64,000 bases of DNA. Origin: Sipunculus nudus (lineage: Eukaryota > Annelida > Sipuncula > Golfingiida > Sipunculidae). The notes beneath the pieces are model-generated. The model was not told the origin of the DNA and did not search any database. It saw only the letters and a program-made list of their open reading frames with translations. Below are positions 13,170 to 26,900 of the stretch, piece by piece. A program made the translations under genes and the position numbers. The stretch is taken from contig CM049310.1 in the NCBI GenBank assembly GCA_026874595.1, forward strand, positions 85,533,056-85,597,055. Reading direction: 5' to 3'. The first letter of the stretch is position 1, and every line of letters begins with the position of its first letter.

Positions 13170-15210
13170 ACAAGAGGTATCAGGACACTAGATGAAACCA
13201 GAGCTAAGAAATGACACTGGAGGAATATGGCAATCTTAAAAATATATGAAAATAGAAAAAAAAATAGAGGGGGCCCAACACGTTTCTGGGAACTGATAAA
13301 ACTAGTCAAGAACAACAAACATATGAGGTTTCAAGATACTAGATGAAACCACAGATGAGAAGCTGACCCTTTGCTGTAATTTGGCAGTCTAAAAATACAG
13401 GAAAAAATGCATGACAATAGAAAAAAATACAGGTAGCCCCACCGGTTGTTGCAAACTGATTAAACTAGCCACGAACAATGGACATATGAGGTTTCTAGAA
13501 ATTTAATGAAACCAGATGAAACTGACACTTTGCTGTAATTTGACATTCTCAAAATATAAGGGAAAATGCATGAAAATAGAAAAAAATACAAGTGGCGCAA
13601 CCAGTGTTCAAGGACTGACATAATTAGTCATAATCCATGTTCATACGAGGTGTTTAGAGACTAGATAAAACTAGATGAAACTGAAAAAATAAAACAGGTG
13701 GTATAACCAGTCTTGGGAACTGATGGAACTAGTGAAGATAAAAAATGTATGAGGTTTAGGACACCAGATGAAACCACATTTGAGAAACAAACACCTTACT
13801 ATTATTTTCATTCTAAATATACAGGGAAAAATTATTGAAAATACATAACAATCCAGGGGCCGCCACTAATCATGGAGACCGGATGAAATTAGTCATGATT
13901 AATAAACGTACGAGGATTCAGGACACTAGATGAAGCTACAGCTAATAAAAGAAGAGCACCACAAACGTGCATTACACACCCGTCGTGTATCTGGTGACCT
14001 CTGACCTCATTAGGTATGCGTGAATTTGTGGAGAATGTAAATCAGGTGAGAAAGTCTATTGGTAAATATGTATAATTAGTTTCATATAAATCCACAGGAT
14101 TTTGTAAGTCACCAATGTACCTCCAAAGTGCGGTGACCTCTCTGACTTTAATTAGTATGCGTGAATTTTTATGAGAATGTAAATCAGGCGAGAAAGCCTA
14201 TTCGTAAATATGTATAATGAGTTTCATGATAATCCATAGGATTTTTGGTAACTCACGAAGTTGCCTCCAAAGTGCGGTGACCTCTGGCCTTATTAAATAT
14301 ACATGGATTTCGCTGAAATTCGAATGTAAGCGAGATATTTTATTGATTAACATTTCTGATGAGATTTATCAAAATCCATCCTATTCTTCGTAAGTTATCG
14401 CGGCGACACCACAAAGTAGCCTAGTGACCCGTGACCTTATTAAATATGCGTGGACGTTGCACATAATCGAACTTGGGCGACATAATCTGTTGGTTAGTAC
14501 TTATGTGAGTTTAGCAAAAATCCATCAAAGCCTTGGTAAGTTATCGCGGCGACACAAAATGTTAACGGAAGAACCGACGGCCCGACGGACGGACGGACGG
14601 ACAGTGGGTATATCATAATACTCCCGTCATAAGACAGGTGTATAATAACAACTTGCTCTAATTTTAAGTCTTAATATACAGAGGAAAATAAGTGAAACAT
14701 TAGAAAAAAAAACAGGTGGCAGCACCAAATGCAGGTGGCGGTACCAGTCTTGGGGAACTGATAAAACTTGTCAGATAAATGAACTTCAGGGACCTAGATG
14801 AAACCACAGCGGAGAAACTGACACCTAGCTGAAATTTGGCAGACATGAATAAAGGGGAAAATACATGAAAACAGACAAAAAAAGGTGGCGCCACCAGTCT
14901 GTAGGAGTTGATAAAACTAATCATGATCAATATCCGTGGTAAGATTCATTATTACGATACAGGACATTCTTTGTCATTTTTTTAATTATTCTCGGGTGCC
15001 CAGACATACCCCATAACTCAATTAATAATTATTACACTGACGTAGTTTAAAGTGTGCAAGGGGATCTTTTTATCACCTCTGGAAAGGGAAAGTTTCATTA
15101 TCCCAGCCTTTATGTTTACGATTTGTGCCTTGCTAAGGGACGGACATACGGTAGAACGGAAGGACGACGGACAAAGGGTGATCGCTATAGCTCAGAATGA
15201 CTTAAAGTCA
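13170..15210 (+). mobile_element. HINE-like element with a core unit of about 155 bp, split by an insertion
   Basis: At least seven units beginning gacactagatgaaaccacag, each with a form of ggtggc(g/a)ccaccagtct followed by gggaactgataaaactagtc. It ends with a gacggac run and the stem TGACTTAAAGTCA (about 15198-15210) after cgctatagctcag, the family B right end. Units are interrupted between about 13944 and 14648 by a different element. Confidence 0.6.
13971..14646 (+). mobile_element. Nested tandem-core element with inverted ends ATTACACACC / GGTGTATAAT
   Basis: Four units of about 143 bp start at 13993, 14132, 14275 and 14421 with ggtgacctctgaccttatta-like text and gtgaatttt. The outer ends are near-perfect 10-bp inverted repeats (13971-13980 and 14637-14646). 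The surrounding sequence rejoins as one unit of the host element, showing insertion into it. Confidence 0.6.
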
Positions 15211-15219
15211 TTGATAGTC

Positions 15220-16330
15220 AAGAGTCTGCGTTGTGTGGTTGGGATTGTGACCTCCCTTAAGTCAGAGGGGTCTAAATCCCATGTGGGGTAGTATTTGATA
15301 AGCTTTCGGTGCCACTGTAGCAAGCTGTCGTCAAATCTTGTGTTACTTGCCGTCAAAGGAGAGGAGGGATAAGGCACCAATGATTATAACGTTGTCCATT
15401 TTAACCGAAATAGGTCTTTATTTGCATGCTAAGCTCTGGATATCAAGTCTCGTGAGATCTCGCCCTCTTGGCCCTGAAACGACTAGAATAGTTGGGATTG
15501 TCTGTTAGCACGAAGTTATGAACGGATTATGAGGAAATTTTGTTAAAGGCTATCTATTAAATTTTTATGGCACTCTGGATCACCAAAAATATTTTTAATT
15601 CAAAGGATAATGTACCACTGTGACACAAGGCGATTCCTTTGTCCAGTCGGAAACAGCTCCATTCAGAGGTATTAAGGCCAGCTTTGATAAGCAAATGACC
15701 AATTAAGTGAACCCATGTTACTGTAGCGTGACATTCGACAAAAACAGAGTATTGTTTGATTAGTGGGGTCCCAGAGGAGAATCAGGTTTTACTAACAAAC
15801 ACGCACCTCTAGTTCAAACGAAGAAAAATAAATAGACCAAATATAGCATTTATTGATATATGTCTCTCGTCGTACAAATATTTATAAAAGAAATGATTTT
15901 CACCAACTTTAGCGCGGGTCATAAGTACAAATCACCACTAATCGCCACTATTGTCTATGTTAAGCGTGGATTCCTAAGTCACTCTTCAGAAAACTTTGGA
16001 CAGCGAAGCATTTGGCAAAACTTAAATATATGCATATTAGTGGATCTTCACATGATGCAACCCAATGCATTCTTCATAATAATATGTACTAATGATAATT
16101 AAATATACGCACCCATAATCTGTACTCATAATTACCTATTTCAAAATATGCAAAGTAATCACCTGAGACGGGTCAGATATAATGCCAAGCAAATATATTA
16201 AAAACATATTTATATATTGTCACTGATATATTGTATATTCTCAATGATACTAAATATAAAATTTGCATATTAGTACCTTTTATATGTATAAATAATATGC
16301 ACCTCCGGAACAATCCATTGAAACTCTATA
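15220..16330. other. No gene seen
   Basis: Unique-looking AT-rich DNA. The open frames here are short, lack splice signals and show no family resemblance. Confidence 0.35.
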
Positions 16331-16338
16331 TTGGCGCT

Positions 16339-16339
<1 letters not shown>

Positions 16340-16404
<65 letters not shown>

Positions 16405-16505
16405 TTACAAAGGTTTCAGGCATGAAAACACACGAGATTACGACAATAATCAATGATATTTAACGGTCAGTTTTAAAATATATATATAAATATATATATA
16501 TACTA

Positions 16506-16554
<49 letters not shown>

Positions 16555-16556
16555 CA
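16340..16556. repeat. Compound microsatellite (CT)n(AC)n(AT)n
   Basis: A (CT) run 16340-16374, an AC run to 16384 and a TA run to 16404. After about 80 bp, further TA runs at 16480-16556 are followed by ACACAC...GTGTGT. Confidence 0.9.
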
Positions 16557-17734
16557 CACACACACGTGTGTGTGTGTGTGTGAGGGTGTGTGTGTAAATT
16601 CAAAATATTTCGACAAGTCTAGCCAATCACATAGCAGTTAAAAAAGTCATCAAACAAACGCCTGCATTATTTCACCGATTATACAAACGCAAGTTGAAAT
16701 GACAATAAGCTGGCTGAAGAGTTCTTGTGAATAATTTCCATTTCCTTAAAATATAAAACGCACACGTGAAAATGTAAGACAAAAGTAGAATAATAGTGGA
16801 ATAAAGGGAAAACGTGGTAATAAAACTACCCATGTATACTAACATATTCATGTTAATTTTAGATAAATGAATCCGAGATCCAAACAATTATACATTACTG
16901 TTAGCATATATTGAAACAACCTCTGCATGGCGTTCATTTTGTCCCTGGTTTTTGTGATCTTATGGTTTTCTAAATTGCCCATAACAAAATATTTTAGAAT
17001 AGTGATATTGCATATTACCTTGCAAAAAGAACCTATTTTGAAGAAAAAATAGAATTCAGACAAAAAAAGTATAAAGAGGAAACGTTCAGACACAAACACT
17101 TCAAGATGATTAATGACTAGATACACGCAAACATATTTAAAAATAGATAAGCTCATTAGGCCACACACAAAAAAGCAGATGTTTCGTCGCGGATTTCTTT
17201 TTTTCTTGTTTTTCCTTTGCAAATAAGAATTAGGTCCTCGGTAGTGTTGCTTATTTGTGCTCCTACGGCAATAACCTCAAATAATTCTTTAAGGAAAATA
17301 AATATATGTATTACCTGCACGCGCCATGTCATGAACTGTCTCTTGCGAAGTCCACATATTGTCTCGCACTACTTTTTTCCTCAGAATCCGGAATTTATTT
17401 TGTGTGGCCTTAGACTTGCGCACTAGACGCTGTGCTAATTACACTACGGACGGTATTTATGCGCCTGTGCAGCAAATCCTTAATTACTGTTTATTACTCT
17501 TCTTCTCGCGGTTCATTCAAAGAATTCATATTGGTGTCATGGAAAATAGACAACACTCTGTGATGTTCCCATGCCTCATTTCCATGCAGTGAAGAAGCAT
17601 TTGTTATATCCCTCATTAACATTGATACAAATTACACGTGTATGTCTAAACCAGAAGTTCATTTTTTTTTCTCGACCCAATGTTTGGTCTCAATGTCCGT
17701 AGAGCAATATACTTCGTTTGTGTGTAAATGTGTG

Positions 17735-17768
17735 TGTGCGTGTGTGGGCGGGGGGGGGGGGGGGTGCT
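17735..17768. repeat. GT/G-rich low-complexity tract
   Basis: tgtgtgtgcgtgtgtgggcg followed by about 14 G. Any cysteine- or glycine-rich peptide read from it is an artefact. Confidence 0.85.
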
Positions 17769-18039
17769 CTGGTGTGTCCATGATAATTGAGGCCTTTGTC
17801 ATGTTTAATGTAGTTGCACTGTCAGACCTCCCTAAATATCTCACGATACAACATTATACTATCATAAGGCACCGTTTTTTTATAATATAGTTAATTATAT
17901 TTATATATTATATAACATATCCCTACACTCAGTTTACCATATTTATGTAAATACATGTTATGAAGCGATATCGATATGCCAACTCCTGAGATGTCAAACA
18001 ACATGTAAACAGAAATTCTGAGAAGTACTATTATAGTGC

Positions 18040-18165
18040 TTTGAAACCGGTCTGAAAGACCATCTGTTTAATAAGACCACCTTTCTAATAAGACCACCCG
18101 TTAATTTAGACCATTTTGGGACAGTCCCACGGGTGGTCTTATTACAGCGGTTTCACTATATCTCT
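18040..18165. repeat. Palindromic repeat of the 'ggtggtcttatta' type
   Basis: gaaaccggtctgaaagacca at 18043 mirrors cgggtggtcttattacagcggtttcac at 18132-18158, with taataagaccacc twice between. A small terminal-repeat element about 120 bp long. Confidence 0.5.
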
Positions 18166-19155
18166 GAATAAGGACAATATCTATTATATTTTTATTAGTA
18201 ACCTTTTATATTGTAGCAGTGCACTTTTTCATTTCTTCTATCTCCAAGGTCACTTTGTAAAAATGGAACCCTATTTAAAGCAATTTAAAATTTGAATATT
18301 TTAAAAATGTCCCTTGCTTTCCAATAAATTATCCATGTAATAAAATGGCAAAATGTGTAACGTAATAAGGATTTTGTAGAAATCCAAGAGAAAAGTTGCA
18401 AAAATTGACTTTGTGCTGTTATACTAAAAACATATGCACTAACTTTATAACAATTTTCATATATACATGCACATGAGAAATCGAATTCCGGTTAACTCTA
18501 AAAAATCACTAAAAATCCCGAAATTACCTAGAATCCATGTCATGTAAATATTCACTTTTGACCATGCTTCATGAGGCGTGTGAAAAAAACTTAACAATTG
18601 TGAAATAAAGCATAAATATGCCGTATAAAATGTTCAAATTGGCCCAGAAGTATCAATATATAATCAATAAAAAAGACAAATAAGACCGGGCAGTAAATAC
18701 AAATATGTGAAATAATTTTTAACCTGTACCATACTATATTTACCCTTGAATGACACTCTCAGCTGGGGCTGGTATCGCCTACAATTTTCATATGACATTG
18801 ACAATGTGTTGCGATACGTGATGGCGAACTGCAATACATATTGCAATATTTTCATTGTATCGATATCCATAGATACAGCAGCAGCTGTTTAAATGTCTAA
18901 ATCTGTAACAAAAACATTACTTTTGCCACAATAAATCAATTCCACATTAAATCAATATATCACTTTTGACAAAATAAAAACAAATATCAGTATTTTAAAA
19001 CTATAATGCGATACGCAATATGTAAATCACTGTATCGCAATATATCGATAATATCGCACGTCCACTAAGCCATGGCAGTGAAATAAAAGTCACACTGACT
19101 TTGGTTTGTTTTTACAATTACAGCAAACAAATACAGCAGGTTTAACAGTTTAACA

Positions 19156-19451
19156 GGCAAAAAAATAAAGGTATGGTTATCAGGCACCGCCCGCGTCAAT
19201 TTTAACTCCCTGCATCAACAATTTTTATTTTGATTTTCATCTTTTAAGAAGATGAAATAATACAATTTTGATCAGATTTCCTTCGTGATGCAATGATTTT
19301 ACCTGTTAAGCAAAAACATTCCGTTATTATCATGCTTTTCCCTGATCATATGACAATTTTGTCGAGACATACAAAAAAATGTAATAAAAAACCCGCCCGC
19401 CCGCACTGATTTCTGAGATAAAGGTGCCTGAGAACCATACCTTTTTTTGCC
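19156..19451 (+). mobile_element. MITE family M, copy 3
   Basis: Left ggcaaaaaaataaaggtatg, then gttatcaggcaccgcccgcg. The right end is the complement, gtgcctgagaaccatacc through tttttttgcc. The interior phrases tttttattttgattttcatc and ttccctgatcatatgacaat match copies 1 and 2. Right flank TAA, left flank ACA. Confidence 0.75.
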
Positions 19452-19797
19452 TAATAAATGATGTACTAACCTCTGGTTATATTCATTTAATACAGCTGTA
19501 CCTTTACAGTATCTCTCACTCTACATATCACTCACAATGCAATACACAAACGGTTCCATATAGTTTAGAATCCTTATTCATGCAAAGAACCACAAGTCTT
19601 CTTATAAAACCTTATACTTAACGGTAATTCATTTGAAAATATAAAATGTGTCACATACAATAAATGGTATATATATACCCAGGCAGAGTCATCCACCCCC
19701 CACCCCCCTGGAAGATAAATCGCCACTCTTCATAATGATGTATCGGTACAGACCAAACATTTTTACTAAATAGACATAGCCAACAACAATCATATAT

Positions 19798-21503
19798 ATA
19801 ACTAGAATACGGGTAGTCGACAAGCGACTAAGTGAGGCATGGACTGAGTGGTAAGGGGAAATAAAGTGAGGTGTGTTGCATATTAGCATGGTGTCTGCAG
19901 CCGAAATGTGTATGTAGGTTGCGCCATCTACCACAGAATCCAGAAAGCTGTCCAAGTTGTATACATATGCAAAATTTTAGGCAGAAAAGTCAAACCACTA
20001 CATGTATATTAGTGATTTTATCCCACAGCAGACAAACAGAAGGACTTGTGCAAAAATGGTGGAAGGTGGCGCCATCAATTTTGTGTATGATTATGAGCTA
20101 TGTGACATCTATACACATGCAAATTTTCATGGGTATATGTCCAACTAGTCCTGAGATATAAGCCTGAATGTCTGCAGCGTTAACATAAATGTAGGTGGCG
20201 CCACCTGCCAAAAAATTGAGAAAGCTATCCAAGATGTATAAACACGCAAAATGTTAAGCAGGTAAGTCAAACTACTACAAAGATATGAGTGATTTTAGCC
20301 CACGGCAGACAAACTGACGGACGCTGTGCAAAAATGGTTGCAGGTGTTCCCTCCAGTTTTGTGTATGATTAAGAGCTATGTGAGATCTATACACGTGCAA
20401 AATTTAGACCTAATCCGACAAACGGTTCCCGAGATATGAGCTTGGATGTCTGCAGCATAAACTAGAATGTAGGTGGCGCCTCCTGTCATAAAATCAAGAA
20501 AGCTGTCCACGATGTATAAACCTGCAAAATTTTAGGCAGATATGTCAAACCACTGCTGAGATATGAGTGATTCTGTCCCATGGCAGACAAACAGACAGAC
20601 TCTGTGAAAAAATGATTGCAAGTAGCGCCACCAGTTTTGCGTATGATAAAGAGCTATGTGAGATCTATACACATGCAAATTTTCATGAAGATACGACAGA
20701 CCAGTCCGGAGATATAAGCATGGATGTCTGCAGCATAAACTAGAATGTAGGAGGCGCCTTCTGTCATAAAATCAAGAAATCTGTCCACGATGTATAAACC
20801 TGCAAAATTTTAGGCAGATATGTCAAACCACTGCTGAGATATGAGTGATTCTGTCCCATGGCAGACAAACAGACGGATGCTGAGCGAAAATGATTGCAAG
20901 TGGGGCCACCAGTTTTGCGTATGATAAAGAGCTATGTGAGATCTATACACATGCAAATTTTCATGAAGATACAACAGACCAGTCCGGAGATATAAGCATG
21001 GATGTCTGCAGAGTGAATGTGAATGTAGGTGGCACCACCTGTCATAAAATCAAGAAAGCTATCCAGGATGTATACGCATGCCGAATTTCAGGTGAATTAT
21101 TCAAACCACTGCAGAAACATGAGTGATTTTAACCCAAGGCAAACAAGCAGATGGACACTGTGCAAACATGGTGGCAGGTGGCGCCACCATTTTTTGTGTA
21201 TGTTATAAAGCTATCCAAGGGCTACATTTGTACAAATTTTTTTTCCTGATCGGTCAAACAGTTCCCGAGATATGTGGGTTTATGTTTGGAAACAGATGCA
21301 CAAATGGACGCTGGGCAGAAAGGAAAGGTCAGAGGTCAACGCCAATTGGTATGGCACCAGTTCACATGTGACCCGATAATTGGTGTAAGTTTCGGAAAAA
21401 TCAGTCCAGTAGTCTCAGAGTTCTCCGGAAACTAATATGGCGGCGGCTGCGGAACCTGGTCAAAAACATAGTATCCACAAAACTTTGTTTTGGCGGATAC
21501 AAA
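19798..21503 (+). mobile_element. HINE-like element, family A copy 2
   Basis: The left hairpin TAGTCG/CGACTA (19814-19830) follows aactagaatacggg, exactly as in copy 1. Five to six core units of about 300 bp follow (gtaggtggcgccacct, then gagctatgtgagatctatac). The right hairpin is at 21471-21500 with arms GTATCCAC/GCGGATAC and AAAAC/GTTTT. A 20.46-20.62 kb unit and a 20.74-20.90 kb unit are nearly identical, a recent internal expansion. (AT)n follows the right end. Confidence 0.75.
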
Positions 21504-21509
21504 TATATA

Positions 21510-23360
21510 TATATTTATATATATATAACATAAAATATTTATATACCATTTTAGTCATTTATATATATTTTTTGCCAAATCAACATATGACCTAGTATCA
21601 AAATATCACAAAAACAAAGTGTATGTATCAAATGGAACATTCATGTACATAAACACATAAATACCAAATGCAAGCACTTGTTGTATAATTGTAAAAAGTA
21701 TTGAAGCAAACAAAATGTTATAATGACAAGCACCATGTCTGACTGTTGATGATCATTACAGAGTCATTACAATACAAAATAAGCATATGATTAATTACCA
21801 TCTACACATTAATGATGATATATTCATGTGATTTGACTTTTACTGAAATCTTAGGTATTCAAATTTCTGTTGTAAAAGCACCATCAATACCTTTAAATGC
21901 TGTCTAAAACATTCCCCTACACTCAATTCATCAAATTTGAGGAGATAGATGTTTTTAAACCTGTGACTAAGGGATTTAATATTAATTTATATAAATAAAT
22001 CCTGTTGTTTTCTCCTGTGATGTTAATCAACATACAAACAGGAATTCAGTGAAATACTGGTCTGTTCCACCAGTGGGTGCCCATTGAAATAAGGCGATTA
22101 TTTTCCTAAACTTGAATATAATAACACAATATTACACTAAAGCAGAAGAGGGAGCAAAGGCCAAATATGAGATGTAAAACTACAAAACAAAAACCAATAT
22201 TTATATTTTGCAACCTTTTTTATACTTATTAATCTTTTGGCCAGGTGAAAGTGCCCCTTCATGGGCCAGTGGCCTCACTTTGACAATTACATTTTCTTTA
22301 ATATTTATGACACTTAACCACCAATCAACAGCTTTCAAATGTAGTTGTTTGAGCACTTGACCAGTGACATTGGCCTTAAGCATTTTTGTTGACATGTTGT
22401 TAAAATAGACTGTTTTCTCATACACTGACTTTAATGAATAACTAAAATTTTTTTCAAGATGTGGTTTTGGTTACATTCTAGTAAATTAGGCCTATGCCTC
22501 ATTCCTCAGCTTAATTCAGGATCTGATGTGCGAGTTTAAGAAAAGTTCAACAAATTTCAATGGGCACCCAACTGTGGAACAAACTATAGTGTATGAATGA
22601 AGACATTATCATACATGCAATCATTTAAGACATGAGAGTTACAGCAGTTGGCTTTGAGATTTTCAAATTTCACATCTACAATATTGGCGGTAGGGAAATT
22701 TTCACAAAATTGACTCTTTGTGAATACGAGGCTCCTTAACACAGCTAGGCAGTCACTTATAATATAGCCTCATGGGGGTCTACTTAAATTATCCAAGCAA
22801 ATAACACTGAAAGCTAAAAGACGAAGACTTGTAACATAATTAATAATTATATTTTACCTTATATTAATGACCTATATGATCAAAAATATATCTTCTCTTA
22901 TATATCATCTTCCAATAATATACCAGAATTTCTGGTTACTCGAGGTTCCCTTGGGTCTGTTTCATATAATAATGAATATCCTGTGTAAATATACCTGTAT
23001 ATACTGTTATTCAATATTCCCTTAGGTATGTTTCAATGAATATCATATATATTTACAATTTACTGTTCCTTATTTGCTTAGGTCATTTCAATACAATAAT
23101 CAATATCCTCTGCAGGTTATTGCGTTGTGATATTGTGGAGAAGAAACTCTTGAAAAACACCTCAAAAGGGGAAACTGCACAAATTTAACCCCACTTATAT
23201 ATGAATCCAATCACAATTTATGAGATGAAAACTGAATGACACATGTCACAATTATGTACTTAATAAACATGATATTAGTATACACTGAAACCCATCAGCA
23301 ATGGAACAATGAGGCACATTAAGCTTTGCATAAATATTAGTGTCTAGAAAACCTGATCAA
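21510..23360. other. Intergenic, nothing recognised
   Basis: AT-rich DNA between the repeat element and the minisatellites downstream of gene B. I see no exons, RNA genes or paired inverted repeats. Confidence 0.35.
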
Positions 23361-23367
23361 TACATAC

Positions 23368-23592
23368 TGGTAGTATGATGTGATGACCTGGTCTTCTGTC
23401 AGGTTTCATGATCTCGTTTATGTGATGACCTGGTTTACTGTCTGGTTTTATGATTTGGCTGATGTGATGACCTGGTTTAATGTCATGTCTCATGCTCTAC
23501 TTGATGTGATGAGATGGTTTAATGTCATGTATTATGCTCCAGTTGATGTGATGAGATGGTTTAATGTCATGTCATAGGCTCTGGTTGATTAT
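23368..23592. repeat. 51-bp minisatellite, about 4.4 copies
   Basis: Unit of the form gatgtgatgacctggtttaa followed by tgtcatgt..catgctc. Period 51 is divisible by three, so a 17-residue repeat appears in one frame. There is no splice context, so it is taken as non-coding. Confidence 0.75.
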
Positions 23593-23950
23593 ACAAATCA
23601 AAATGTTGTGATGAAATATGCAAAAATTCATTCTGAGGTGTCTGCTCTGGTTAAGTGAAGGACCATCATACCATTTGTTTACTATCTACAATAATTCCCT
23701 GTATGTACATTTTATATTTTGTGGCAAAGCCAGCTGTTTCAAGTTCAGGACAGTAAACAGATCCTGAATGCAGACATATATCTCTGTGCTCTCTTTAGAG
23801 CTCTAAGTGAATGATGCTTTGTTTTGTTTTTTTTAACCCTCATTACAAATGACTGACCCTTGGGCATTAATGAAAAATTCAAACTGTAAATGCTTCAGAC
23901 TGGTGTCCTACAGTCTAACTCTCTTGCTGAGATCAGGGTTTTCTACCTAA

Positions 23951-26900
23951 AACTCTTAACAAATGGCTGCCACAAAGATCTTCCTTGACATTCTCATTAC
24001 AAATGGTGACCACAAAGATTTTCCTTGACATTCTCTTTACAAATGGTGACCGCAAAGATTTTCCTTGACATTCTCATTACAAGTGGCTGCCACAAAGATT
24101 TTCCTTGACATTCTCATTACAAATGGCTGCCACAAAGATTTTCCTTGACATTCTCATTACAAATGGCTGCCACAAAGGTTTTACTTGACTTTTTTCTTAC
24201 AAATGGCTGCCACAAACGTTTTCCTCGACTTTCTTCTTACAAATATCTGCCGCAAAGGATTTCCTTGACATTCTCATTACAAATGGCTGCCACAAAGGTT
24301 TAACTTGGCATTCTCATTTCAGATGGTGGCCACAAAGGTTTAACTTGACATTCTCATTACAAGTGGCTGCCACAAAGGTTTAACTTGACTTTCTTCTTAC
24401 AAATGCCTGCCACAAACGTTTTCCTTGACTTTATTCTTACAAATATCTGCCGCAAAGGATTTCCTTGACATTCTCATTACATATGGCTGCCACAAAGGTT
24501 TAACTTGACATCCTCATTACAAATCCTGACCACAAAGATTTTCCTTGACATTCTCTTTACAAATGGTGACCACAAAGATTTTCCTTGACATTCTCATTAC
24601 AAATGGCTGCCACAAAGATTATCCTTGACATTCTCACTACAAATGGCTGCCACAAAGATTTTCCTTGACATTCTCATTACAAATGGCTGCCGCAAAGGAT
24701 TTCCTTGACATTCTCATTACAAATGGCTGCCACAAAGGTTTAACTTGACATTCTCATTTTAGATGGTGGCCACAAAGGTTTTCCTTGACATTCTCATTAC
24801 GAGTGGCTGCCACAAAGGTCTAACTTGACATTCTCATTTTAGATGGTGGCCACAAAGGTTTAACTTGACTTTCTTCTTACAAATGCCTGCCACAAACGTT
24901 TTCTTCGACTTTCTTCTTACAAATATCTGCCGCAAAGGATTTCCTTGACATTCTAATTACAAATGGCTGCCACAAAGGTTTAACTTGACATTCCATTACA
25001 AATGCTGACCACAAAGATTTTCCTTGACATTCTCTTTACAAATGGTGACCACAAAGATTTTCCTTGACACTCTCATTACAAATGGCTGCCACAAAGATTT
25101 TCCTTGACATTCTCACTACAAATGGCTGCCACAAAGATTTTCCTTGAATTTCTCATTACAAATGGCTGCCACAAAGGTTTAACTTGACATTCTCATTACA
25201 AATGGCTGCCACAAAGGTTTTACTTGACTTTTTTCTTACAAATGGCTGCCACAAACGTTTTCCTCGACTTTCTTCTTACAAATATCTGCCGCAAAGGATT
25301 TCCTTGACATTCTCATTACAAATGGCTGCCACAAAGGTTTAACTTGGCATTCTCATTTCAGATGGTGGCCACAAAGGTTTAACTTGACATTCTCATTACA
25401 AGTGGCTGCCACAAAGGTTTAACTTGACTTTCTTCTTACAAATGCCTGCCACAAACGTTTTTCTTGACTTTCTTCTTACAAATATCTGCCGCAAAGGATT
25501 TCCTTGACATTCTCATTACATATGGCTGCCACAAAGGTTTAACTTGACATCCTCATTACAAATCCTGACCACAAAGATTTTCCTTGACATTCTCTTTACA
25601 AATGGTGACCACAAAGATTTTCCTTGACATTCTCATTACAAATGGCTGCCACAAAGATTATCCTTGACATTCTCACTACAAATGGCTGCCACAAAGATTT
25701 TCCTTGACATTCTCATTACAAATGGCTGCCGCAAAGGATTTCCATGACATTCTCATTACAAATGGCTGCCACAAAGGTCTAACTTGACATTCTCATTTTA
25801 GATGGTGGCCACAAAGGTTTAACTTGACATTCTCATTACGAGTGGCTGCCACAAAGGTTTAACTTGACATTCTCATTTTAGATGGTGGCCGCAAAGGTTT
25901 AACTTGACATTCTCATTACAAATGGCTGCCACAAAGGTTTAACTTGGCATTCTCATTTCAGATGGTGGCCACAAAGGTTTAACTTGACATTCTCATTACA
26001 AGTGGCTGCCACAAAGGTTTAACTTGACATTCTCATTACATATGGCTGCGACAAAGGTTTAACTTGACATTCTCATTACAAATGGCTGCCACAAAGGTTT
26101 AACTTGGCATTCTCATTTCAGATGGTGGCCACAAAGGTTTAACTTGACATTCTCATTACAAGTGGCTGCCACAAAGGTTTAACTTGACATTCTCATTACA
26201 TATGGCTGCCGCAAAGGATTTCCTTGACATTCTCATTACAAATGGCTGCCACAAAGGTCTAACTTGACATTCTCATTTTAGATGGTGACCACAAAGGTTA
26301 AACTTGACATTCTCATTACGAGTGGCTGCCACAAACGTTTTCCTCGACTTTCTTCTTACAAATATCTGCCGCAAAGGATTTCCTTGACATTCTCATTACA
26401 AATGGCTGCCACAAAGGTTTAACTTGGCATTCTCATTTCAGATGGTGGCCACAAAGGTTTAACTTGACATTCTCATTACAAGTGGCTGCCACAAAGGTTT
26501 AACTTGACATTCTCATTACATATGGCTGCCACAAAGGTTTAACTTGACATTCTCATTACAAATGGCTGCCACAAAGGTTTAACTTGGCATTCTCATTTCA
26601 GATGGTGGCCACAAAGGTTTTACTTGACATTCTCATTACAAGTGGCTGCCACAAAGGTTTAACTTGACATTCTCATTACATATGGCTGCCGCAAAGGATT
26701 TCCTTGACATTCTCATTACAAATGGCTGCCACAAAGGTCTAACTTGACATTCTCATTTTAGATGGTGGCCACAAAGGTTTAACTTGACATTCTCATTACG
26801 AGTGGCTGCCACAAAGGTTTAACTTGACTTTCTTCTTACAAATATCTGCCGCAAAGGATTTCCTTGACATTCTCATTACAAATGGCTGCCACAAAGGTTT

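Noticed and set aside
17642-17890. 82-residue frame with Cys/Gly stretch
   Set aside because: The stretch is the translation of a GT/poly-G tract, with no further support.
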